Source of the DNA: DASUFH01 sp036274645
GTDB lineage: Bacteria > Acidobacteriota > Terriglobia > 20CM-2-55-15
Assembly: GCA_036274645.1 (NCBI GenBank)
Contig: DASUFH010000434.1
Coordinates: forward strand, 1 to 5,558
Direction: 5' to 3'
DNA length: 5,558 bases
The translations under genes and the position numbers were made by a program. The notes under the pieces were generated by a model, which did no database searches, was not told the DNA's origin, and saw nothing but the letters and a program-made list of their open reading frames with translations. Below are positions 1 to 5,558 of the stretch, one piece after another (positions within the stretch are counted from its first letter, which is position 1; each line of letters begins with the position of its first letter).

Positions 1-1745
1 ACGATGTTGCTTGTGGTATCGGCAAACAGGCCGTAACGGGAGTAGGAAGCGCCAAAACTGATGGTGTGCTCACCCTTCAGCCAGGTCAGGTTATCGGTGA
101 ACTGAAAGACCGGCGCATTGCCTTTGCTGCTGCTGATCGATGCGGTCGGGCACGAAATGCCGGCGGCATTAAAACCGCCGGAGCAGGTTCCGTTGGACAG
201 GATCTGCCCGAAGCTGAATCCCTTCATGTAGTCATACGAGGAGATTCCTGTCCTGGGATAAAACGTCGATGTGCCACCGACCACGCCAAAGCGGGCTTCA
301 TTGATGAGGGTGTCCGAAAGAACCGAACGCAGCGCGATCGAGTCGGAAAACCGATTGGAGTTTTGTCCCTTGGCGCCGGCTTCCAGTCCCGGAAACGCCG
401 GGTCCGCAAAATTGACGAAGTCGCTCTTGTTGCGAAACGACTGGTAGTTCCAGATGTTTTCGAGAGTGTGCCTGGCGTTCAGATTGAAATCGAGGCGGAC
501 TGTCGCGAAACGCCGGGTTTGCCCGCCGCTGTTGGTAAACCGGAATGTCTGGCGGTTGTTGTCCAGATTGTTGACCGCTCCGAGGCTCGTTGCGGATTGA
601 ATGGCAGTCAGCACACCCTGAACAGTCGGATCGAGCGTCGACGCGCACGGCATGAAGGGCGAGGCGGCGGGACCCGCAGGATTGCAGTTGGTTGCCGCCG
701 CTTCGGAAAACAGATCGATGGCGGAGCCGCCGGTTGTCGTGAAGACGCCATTTCCGGCGCCGTTGTTAAGAATGATGCGATCGCGGGAAACCTGTTCCGG
801 TAAGCGGAACTCCTCGTAGTTGACAAAGAAGAACGCGCGATCCTTCCCGTTGAACTTGTTGGGCAGCGACAGGGGTCCACCCAGGCGGCCACCGAACTGG
901 TTCAAGAGCACGCGATCGCGCGGCAGACCGGACTGGTTGTTGAAGTAGTAGTTGGCGTTGAGCGATGGGTTGCGATGATATTCGTAGATGCTGCCGTGAT
1001 ACTGATTGGTGCCACGCCGCGTGACGAATTTGATCTGCGCCGCTCCGTCGCCATTGCTGTCCGCGCCGGACGCGGCGATGATCAGAATCACTTCCTCGAT
1101 GGCGTCGATGCGCGGACGAATGAAGGTAAAGTAGCCGTCGCTCGATCGGAGAATGTTGTTCTGGACGTTGAGGCCATCCACCCAGATGGTGTCGGCCCCT
1201 TTGGGGGATCCATTGATCGTCGACGTTCGAGGCCGTCCGGGTGTGCTGGTCCCCGGCGCCAGCAGGACCCAGTCCAGCGCATCCCTTGAAGTGAAGGGGA
1301 GGTCCGTAATCTGCCGCCCGGTCACCGTCGCGCCGACAACCCCGGTGGACTGGATCAGTTCGGCGCCGCCACCCACAACCGTTACCACCTGACTCACGCC
1401 GCCCGCCTTGACCATGACGACGTTGACCGTCGATGGTTTTCCGGCGTCCACCTTGACTTCCGCGATTTCGACTGAGCCGAAACCGTCTCGCGTGACCGTC
1501 ATCATATAGAATCCGGCGGACAGGGCCGGCACGGTGTACGTGCCGTTGTCGGCGCCCTGAACCGTCGTGGTCGCTCCTGTCTCCTTGCTTTTGGCGGCAA
1601 CCACGGCTTTGGGAACCCCGCTGTCGGATTCATCGGTAATGGACCCGACAATCGATCCCGTTGAAAGCACCTGCGCTGACGCGCTAAAAGACAGCCACAT
1701 GCTGACTGCCAGGAACGACGTGGCACTAAACAGAACGCTCTTCAT
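1..1745 (-). CDS. Oar-like TonB-dependent outer-membrane receptor, N-terminal part (3' end beyond window)
   Basis: The minus-strand frame is open from the ATG at 1745 to the window edge, giving about 581 residues; full members of this family are usually about 1000 or more, so the rest of the barrel is missing. Residues 1-24 are a signal peptide with a hydrophobic core and a likely cleavage after SASA. Residues about 29-115 match a carboxypeptidase-regulatory-like (transthyretin-like) fold, with GSIVGSITDESDSGVPKAVV and NGTYTVPALSAGFY. Residues about 117-245 are plug-like, including DTIWVDGLNVQNN and QIKFVTRRGTNQYHGSIYEY. Barrel start motifs NQFGGRLGGPL and KDRAFFFVNYEEF (about 282-313) are typical of the acidobacterial Oar-like group. 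Such receptors sit in the outer membrane and import bulky ligands using TonB energy; the substrate cannot be read here. The start is firm: a TGA in the same frame (1746-1748) directly precedes the ATG, with AAGAGG five bases upstream of it. Confidence 0.93.
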   Translation of the reverse strand, partial: MKSVLFSATSFLAVSMWLSFSASAQVLSTGSIVGSITDESDSGVPKAVVAAKSKETGATTTVQGADNGTYTVPALSAGFYMMTVTRDGFGSVEIAEVKVDAGKPSTVNVVMVKAGGVSQVVTVVGGGAELIQSTGVVGATVTGRQITDLPFTSRDALDWVLLAPGTSTPGRPRTSTINGSPKGADTIWVDGLNVQNNILRSSDGYFTFIRPRIDAIEEVILIIAASGADSNGDGAAQIKFVTRRGTNQYHGSIYEYHRNPSLNANYYFNNQSGLPRDRVLLNQFGGRLGGPLSLPNKFNGKDRAFFFVNYEEFRLPEQVSRDRIILNNGAGNGVFTTTGGSAIDLFSEAAATNCNPAGPAASPFMPCASTLDPTVQGVLTAIQSATSLGAVNNLDNNRQTFRFTNSGGQTRRFATVRLDFNLNARHTLENIWNYQSFRNKSDFVNFADPAFPGLEAGAKGQNSNRFSDSIALRSVLSDTLINEARFGVVGGTSTFYPRTGISSYDYMKGFSFGQILSNGTCSGGFNAAGISCPTASISSSKGNAPVFQFTDNLTWLKGEHTISFGASYSRYGLFADTTSNI

Positions 1746-1938
1746 TCAGACCTCTTCTTTGGGATGTCGCGTCATATCCGCCTGGCAGAGGGAATCCCGA
1801 AGGCGAAATGTTCGGGCGGTCCCACATCCAATCCGGACAGACTGCGGCGATGGATCGCCATGCCGGATCGCGGGACAGGAACGCATCAGCGCGAACCACT
1901 GGGGATGACGCGGAGGAAAACGGCGCGAGACAGACGAA

Positions 1939-1961
1939 GAATCGAGTGACCGGCTCGATTC
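1939..1961. repeat. 8-bp perfect inverted repeat at the predicted receptor transcription start
   Basis: GAATCGAG (1939-1946) and CTCGATTC (1954-1961) are exact reverse complements around a 7-base spacer, TGACCGG. The repeat lies immediately downstream of the candidate -10 element, so it would occupy roughly +1 to +23. It could be a repressor operator or a 5'-terminal RNA stem-loop that stabilises the transcript. No base run after it suggests termination. Confidence 0.45.
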
Positions 1962-1968
1962 CACTGCC

Positions 1969-1996
1969 ATGTTACTCATCAGGCGCGGCTTGTCAA
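1969..1996 (-). promoter_or_regulatory. Candidate sigma70-like promoter for the TonB-dependent receptor
   Basis: On the minus strand a perfect TTGACA (-35, complement of 1991-1996) is followed after 16 bases by TAACAT (-10, complement of 1969-1974, four of six consensus bases). Transcription would begin near 1962 and leave a leader of about 217 nt before the receptor ATG. The match is seen in the sequence; its activity is inferred, since consensus-like hexamers also occur by chance. Confidence 0.4.
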
Positions 1997-2182
1997 GGAT
2001 TCCACCGGCCTGAATCACATGCGGCGGGGGGATCCGAAATCCACCCGACACATTCCGAACCCGTGAGATCACGACCTCCCAATTCACTGGGTATACTGGA
2101 CGCCGGCGCATAGGAAACTAAGGATAAGACAGGGACGTCAACCGCAATACTTATATAGATCGGGGAGAAAACCAGGTAACTG

Positions 2183-3418
2183 ATGGGAAAAACGAAGGCT
2201 CACAAGGCAAAAAACCAGCACCCGGGCGGACGTGGAAGAGCCCGATCCCTGGAGGCCCTCGATGTTCTGGCCGCACTCGTGGCCGATTTCGACTACGCCG
2301 TCGATCCGGAAGACTTCACTCTTTACGAACTCGCCAGCGCGATCGAGGAGGATCGCGCATCGCTGGACGATTCGGAGTTCCAGGCGATCATCGACGAGGG
2401 GATTCATCAGCATGTGGAAACAAACATTGCCGTACGGGCCGCGCTCACCGGGGTGTTTCGTTCGGCCCGCCCGACTCTGGCGCCCGAAACCCGGATCGCG
2501 GCCGACCGGCTCATTCGCGCGCTGGAAGACTTCGACATCCCGCTCCGTGACGCGGCTGTCGTCGTCCGGTCGTACACCGGATATCTCATCCAGCAACTGG
2601 ATCGTTTCAGCGACACCGGACCGGCAGCGGAAGACCTGGCCGCGCAGCAGATTGAGCAGTGGCGCGCAGGCCACATCGACCTGAAGCAACTCTCCGGCGG
2701 GCTCGCTGCAATCGGGCGACCGGCGGTGGCGCCCGTCGCGGATCTGCTGTTCGATAGTCCTGAGGACCGGACCATCGCGTCCGCTGCAATCGACATCCTC
2801 GCGCATATCGGCTCGGGACCGGCAGCCCGTGCTCTCGCCCACGCCATCGCGGAACCGATGCTGGAGGAGGATGTCGAACAGCAGGCGTTCGAGCGCCTTC
2901 AGGCAATGTGGTCTCTCCCCCGTCATTACATGCTTGCCACACTGAGGCGGCACGAGCACGAAGACCTTCCCGTCCGTTGGTTCCAGCTTCTGGCGGAATG
3001 CGGCGAAGTCGAGGTCGTGGAGCGGACGCTCGAAGAGTTCGCTCGCCATGGAGCAGATCCTGGCTATCGGGAAGATCTGGCAACAATCCTTGGTTTTCTG
3101 CGCCGGACCGGTGATCCGGAACTTCCCTCGAAGATGCTCGACGCCCTCAATGATCCCCGGATGGACAGGGAAGCGGCGGAAATGCTGGAGGGCTTCCTGA
3201 AAGGCGATGCAGATTCCGGTCGCTCGCCTTCCCCGAACTCCACGTGGTCGCGGCGGGATCGTCTTGCCGCCATCCACACCCGCTATCGCGCCGCCGCCGA
3301 ACTTGCTGACACCGGACGCGTTGAGGAAGCGGCTGTGGCGCTGGACCGCGTGCTGGAAGAGGAACCGGAATATCCATTTGCAGCCATGCTCAAACGGGTG
3401 CTGCGGTTGAGTTCCTGA
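2183..3418 (+). CDS. Helical-repeat protein with HEAT-like and TPR-like segments, function unknown
   Basis: This 411-aa protein has no signal peptide or membrane segment, so it is probably cytoplasmic. The first ~22 residues are basic and look disordered (MGKTKAHKAKNQ...GRGRAR). Residues about 24-145 are acidic amphipathic helices. Residues about 167-222 look like two HEAT-type helical hairpins, LKQLSGGLAAIGRPAVAPVA and then ASAAIDILAHIGSGPAARAL, with the usual small and hydrophobic spacing. Residues about 362-405 resemble a TPR unit (AAELADTGRVEEAAVALDRV...EEPEYPFA). Solenoids of this kind generally bind other proteins or peptides; no catalytic motif is visible and I do not recognise a named family. 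The start is fixed by an in-frame TAA at 2177-2179 and an AGG six bases before the ATG. A 379-codon open frame on the opposite strand is read as a shadow, because only the plus frame gives protein-like helical periodicity. Confidence 0.85.
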   Translation: MGKTKAHKAKNQHPGGRGRARSLEALDVLAALVADFDYAVDPEDFTLYELASAIEEDRASLDDSEFQAIIDEGIHQHVETNIAVRAALTGVFRSARPTLAPETRIAADRLIRALEDFDIPLRDAAVVVRSYTGYLIQQLDRFSDTGPAAEDLAAQQIEQWRAGHIDLKQLSGGLAAIGRPAVAPVADLLFDSPEDRTIASAAIDILAHIGSGPAARALAHAIAEPMLEEDVEQQAFERLQAMWSLPRHYMLATLRRHEHEDLPVRWFQLLAECGEVEVVERTLEEFARHGADPGYREDLATILGFLRRTGDPELPSKMLDALNDPRMDREAAEMLEGFLKGDADSGRSPSPNSTWSRRDRLAAIHTRYRAAAELADTGRVEEAAVALDRVLEEEPEYPFAAMLKRVLRLSS

Positions 3419-3430
3419 CCCTCTGCCGCC

Positions 3431-3537
3431 TTGTAGGGGCGGTCTATCTACGACCGCCCGACGTTTCGGAGTGGATATCTCCGATTAAACAGGAAAGTCA
3501 TCCTGAAACGCTGGGCGGTCATAGACCGCCCCTACAA
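3431..3537. repeat. Nested palindromic REP/MITE-like element between convergent genes
   Basis: TTGTAGGGGCGGTCTAT (3431-3447) and ATAGACCGCCCCTACAA (3521-3537) are perfect 17-base reverse complements. Inside them, 3452-3467 (GACCGCCCGACGTTTC) pairs with 3505-3520 (GAAACGCTGGGCGGTC) apart from one G-U and one A-C position. A four-base bulge (3448-3451) separates the two helices and a 37-base core (3468-3504) forms the loop. Each half is also a hairpin by itself: GGGCGGTC/GACCGCCC at 3437-3459 with a 7-base loop, and at 3513-3531 with a 3-base loop. The form resembles paired REP (BIME-like) or small non-autonomous palindromic elements. No transposase is present and no clear target-site duplication is seen. 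Confidence 0.85.
3437..3531. terminator. Possible bidirectional terminator or mRNA 3'-end stem formed by the palindrome
   Basis: The plus-strand gene stops at 3418 and the minus-strand gene stops at 3552, so both transcripts would run into these strong GC-rich stems. Neither strand has a T-tract after the stems, so a classical intrinsic terminator is not shown. The stems could instead protect 3' ends or limit convergent read-through. This role is inferred from position only. Confidence 0.3.
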
Positions 3538-3551
3538 GCAGGCGGGGGACC

Positions 3552-4067
3552 CTATTCCGATCGCTCCCGGTCTTTCCGCACCTGTTGCTGAAAGACTCCG
3601 ACGTCCCGCGTGGCCAGCGTAAAAGAAATGGATGAGCCATGCGCGGTATCGACGCGAAGGCGGGTTTCCGCAGCATTACGCGAGACGGACTCCACCCGCA
3701 CGATGTTGGTGTAAGCGGTCTTGCGCAGGCCCAGGCCCGCCCACCCCAGTGTGACGATGAATTCCGGATAGACACCGGCCGCCTGCCGAAGCAGTAAGGC
3801 GAAACCGAATCCGTAAATGAGCGCGGCGAGAAGGAACTTGGCGGCAATCGCAGACGAAGACACCGGACCGCCGTAGTAGATGCTGTGCAGGAAGATCGCC
3901 ACGGCCGCAGTGACCACTCCGATCAGTAAGCGATTGGCAAACAGCGGCCATTGTCCATATGAAGAGGCCAACGGGCGCGGCAGCCGTGACAGCACATGAA
4001 CGACCATCGTAAAAGGAACCGCCACCAGCAGGAGCGCGGATAACAATGATGTGAACCAGTCGGACAT
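3552..4067 (-). CDS. Small three-helix membrane protein with C-terminal PH-like domain
   Basis: The 171-aa product has three hydrophobic segments at about residues 5-27 (LLSALLLVAVPFTMVVHVL), 44-64 (ANRLLIGVVTAAVAIFLHSI) and 72-94 (AIAAKFLLAALIYGFGFALL). A polar tail from about 99 follows, with alternating beta-type pattern (EFIVTLGWAGLGLRK, NIVRVESV, TRLRVDTAHGSSISFTLATR) and a final charged helix. That layout resembles bacterial PH-like (bPH) membrane proteins, whose PH-like part usually faces the cytoplasm; the family match is by pattern and is moderate. An in-frame TAA at 4080-4082 excludes earlier starts. AGG ends only two bases before the ATG, which is unusually close for a ribosome binding site and suggests weak initiation or translational coupling. 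The gene begins 17 bases after the helicase-nuclease stop on the same strand, so the two are probably one operon. Function unknown. Confidence 0.75.
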   Translation of the reverse strand: MSDWFTSLLSALLLVAVPFTMVVHVLSRLPRPLASSYGQWPLFANRLLIGVVTAAVAIFLHSIYYGGPVSSSAIAAKFLLAALIYGFGFALLLRQAAGVYPEFIVTLGWAGLGLRKTAYTNIVRVESVSRNAAETRLRVDTAHGSSISFTLATRDVGVFQQQVRKDRERSE

Positions 4068-4084
4068 TTCCTGAAATCTTTATG

Positions 4085-5558
4085 TCATTGAAGCGTTCGG
4101 ACCGGGGCGGCGGTATCCGCCGTCCAGCACTGGGACCGGAACCCGCAATCCATCCGGTCGCAGTCGACGCGGTCAACCATGGGCCAGCGATCGGAAGAGA
4201 GCGCATCCAGATAGCGAGCCAACAACCCGCCGAGTTCTCGCTCCACTTCGGTCCGGTTGAATTCTTCCCGTACGATCTTCATCGGGGACCGAAGAAACCA
4301 CACTTCGCCCACGGCGCGATCCGATCCCGCGCTCTTCATGACCGCCAGACAATACGCGAGCATCTGCGTACGGTACACACGGTCGGCGCCCGGTTTCCAC
4401 CGTGCAAATTTATAGTCGATGACTCGTGGTGGATCGAGGCCGGCAATGGCATCGATCCGGCCTCGAATCAGGCTCGGATGTCCTGTCGGCGCCGGGCTCT
4501 CGACGCTGACGATAAATGGAACCTCGCGTTCCACACGAGCCCGCGATAAAGCTCGCCATTCCTCCGACTGGAAAACCGCCTCCAGTTCCTCCAGGCCCTG
4601 AGCGGCCAGCGCCGAACGGTCCATCACGCCTTTTTCAATCATTTCGTGCGCCGCCAGTCCACGCCGCAGGAAGGAACTGTCGCCCAATGAGGTGCCGGGC
4701 TCGGTCATACCCTGGAAGCGAGTCCAGTGAAAGCGGCGGAAACAGTTGGCCAGTTCGATGAGGTCGGATGGCGTCATCTCCACGGTGGTTGGCGGCGCCG
4801 AGGGCGGCGGCGGCTCTGCGAGTTCCCGGTATCGGCCGGCCCGGCTCACGGTCCCGACATCGATATCCAGCGCCAGCTGCTCCGGGCCGGCGAAACTTGC
4901 AGCGGAACGGATCTCGACAGTGAAGTCCTGGCCATTCCCACGGAATCGCGCGCCAGCCCGGCCGGCGCTCCTGGCTTTTTCGACAGCGCCCGGCTGGACA
5001 GACTGGAACACTTCCTCGATCCATTTCCGCCAGGGTCCGCCATGAGAGGTAAATCCCTCCCCGAGAATAAGCATCCGGCGCGCACGAGTGACGGCGACAT
5101 AGAGAAGCCGCTTTTCTTCTTCGTACTGCTGGTCTTCGTCTTCGTCACGGGCTTCGAGCATCAGAGCGTGCGGCAGGGCCTTGCGGTGCAGACCATAGGA
5201 GGCTCCAATCAACGGTCCCCAGCGATCACTGAAGAGTGCGCGCTCCCCGGAATTTCCGCGGGTTTTGCCGGCAAGATCGGGAATCGCCACCACATCGAAT
5301 TCCAGTCCCTTGGCCAGATGAACGGAGAGAACGGACACGGCGTCGTCTTCCGGGCCGGACGCCTGCGCGTTCGGCTCGCGAGTCGAAGTGTCGGTGGCGT
5401 GATTACGGAGCTGCCGGACAACATCGTCGAGCGCGGTCGTTCCCTGCCGGGCGAGAGACCGGGTTATTTCAATCAGCTTTCCAACATTGGCAACGCGTTC
5501 CGGTCCGTTCCGCTGGGCCATCAGGACCGCGTCAAATGACGTCCGCCGGATGACGTCC
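4085..5558 (-). CDS. addA: AddA/RecB-type UvrD-family helicase with PD-(D/E)XK nuclease domain, C-terminal part
   Basis: The frame is open from the right edge to TGA at 4085-4087, giving about 491 residues; the N-terminal helicase motifs lie outside. Numbering from the internal Met at 5521 (probably not the real start, since DVIRRTSFDAVL continues upstream in frame), helicase motif V is SVHLAKGLEFDVVAIPDL (66-83) and motif VI is EEKRLLYVAVTRAR (135-148). A Pro-rich linker (about 236-247) leads to a RecB-type nuclease: His292, Asp357 in GRIDAI, Asp369 and Lys371 in DYK, and Gln386/Tyr390 in QMLAY, so the catalytic set looks complete. Such enzymes unwind and degrade DNA ends and prepare 3' tails for RecA in double-strand-break repair, normally with an AddB partner that would have to be encoded outside. 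Cys260, Cys454, Cys459 and Cys465 resemble an iron-sulfur staple. An AddA assignment is likely; another UvrD-nuclease fusion is possible. Confidence 0.88.
   Translation of the reverse strand, partial: DVIRRTSFDAVLMAQRNGPERVANVGKLIEITRSLARQGTTALDDVVRQLRNHATDTSTREPNAQASGPEDDAVSVLSVHLAKGLEFDVVAIPDLAGKTRGNSGERALFSDRWGPLIGASYGLHRKALPHALMLEARDEDEDQQYEEEKRLLYVAVTRARRMLILGEGFTSHGGPWRKWIEEVFQSVQPGAVEKARSAGRAGARFRGNGQDFTVEIRSAASFAGPEQLALDIDVGTVSRAGRYRELAEPPPPSAPPTTVEMTPSDLIELANCFRRFHWTRFQGMTEPGTSLGDSSFLRRGLAAHEMIEKGVMDRSALAAQGLEELEAVFQSEEWRALSRARVEREVPFIVSVESPAPTGHPSLIRGRIDAIAGLDPPRVIDYKFARWKPGADRVYRTQMLAYCLAVMKSAGSDRAVGEVWFLRSPMKIVREEFNRTEVERELGGLLARYLDALSSDRWPMVDRVDCDRMDCGFRSQCWTADTAAPVRTLQ

Larger units (their letters stand above)
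1746..2182. other. Divergent intergenic region between receptor and HEAT/TPR gene
   Basis: I find no convincing gene in these 437 bases. Besides the receptor promoter and its inverted repeat, the leader holds two nested complementary pairs: ATCCGG (1831-1836) with CCGGAT (1863-1868), enclosing GGCGAT (1846-1851) with ATCGCC (1854-1859). For the rightward gene, TATACT at 2092-2097 is a good -10 but has no recognisable -35, and the AT-rich TTATATAGAT at 2151-2160 is a second weak candidate. The rightward promoter is therefore unresolved. Confidence 0.5.

Noticed and set aside
66..803. A 245-codon plus-strand open frame at the left of the window.
   Set aside because: The minus strand here encodes continuous receptor plug and barrel sequence with family motifs, so the plus frame is a shadow.
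1746..2111. A 121-codon minus-strand open frame ending directly before, and in the same frame as, the receptor ATG.
   Set aside because: It has no ribosome binding site, its product is low-complexity and unlike a folded protein, and the candidate receptor promoter lies inside it. It may simply be leader sequence.
2138..3277. A 379-codon open frame on the minus strand opposite the HEAT/TPR gene.
   Set aside because: High GC content produces long antisense open frames. Its product has no recognisable domain pattern, while the plus frame shows helical repeats, an upstream stop and a ribosome binding site.
3471..3504. Small hairpins GGAG/CTCC and AGGA/TCCT in the core of the palindromic element, considered as a promoter or toxin-antitoxin-like small RNA.
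   Set aside because: Four-base stems are expected by chance and there is no promoter-like hexamer pair or open frame in the 37-base core.
4727..5539. A 270-codon plus-strand open frame opposite the helicase-nuclease.
   Set aside because: The opposite strand carries clear helicase motifs V and VI and nuclease motifs across the same bases, so this is a shadow.
5537..5558. Direct repeat TGACGTCC spaced by six bases at the right edge.
   Set aside because: It lies inside the helicase coding frame (encoding around DVIRRTSF) and is too short to separate from chance.

Overview
The window is GC-rich and gene-dense. It looks like chromosome from an Acidobacteriota-type bacterium. The main pointer is a large outer-membrane TonB-dependent receptor of the Oar-like type (signal peptide, carboxypeptidase-regulatory-like domain, plug, start of the barrel), a family heavily expanded in that phylum. 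The assignment is an inference from gene style, not from a marker gene.

Layout. (1) Positions 1-1745, minus strand: the N-terminal ~581 residues of the receptor, running off the left edge. (2) Positions 1746-2182: a 437-base divergent intergenic region. It holds a good candidate sigma70-like promoter for the receptor, an 8-bp inverted repeat lying on its predicted transcription start, a long (~217 nt) leader with a second possible stem, and only weak promoter candidates for the rightward gene. (3) Positions 2183-3418, plus strand: a 411-aa soluble, mostly helical protein with HEAT-like repeats in the middle and a TPR-like C-terminus, function unknown. (4) Positions 3419-3551: a convergent gap almost filled by a 107-base nested palindromic element whose arms can form either one long hairpin or two separate hairpins. 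(5) Positions 3552-4067, minus strand: a small protein with three membrane segments and a C-terminal beta-rich domain resembling bacterial PH domains. (6) Positions 4085-5558, minus strand: the C-terminal part of an AddA/RecB-type UvrD-family helicase fused to a PD-(D/E)XK nuclease, running off the right edge.

Functionally, the helicase-nuclease belongs to double-strand-break processing and recombination, and the membrane protein follows it by 17 bases, so the two are probably co-transcribed. The receptor and the HEAT/TPR protein are divergently transcribed and need not be related in function. The most unusual items are the nested palindrome between the convergent genes and a four-cysteine arrangement in the AddA-like nuclease domain that resembles the iron-sulfur staple of AddB/Cas4-type nucleases. 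I see no RNA genes, CRISPR arrays, transposase genes or defence island, and nothing that amounts to a new multi-gene system.
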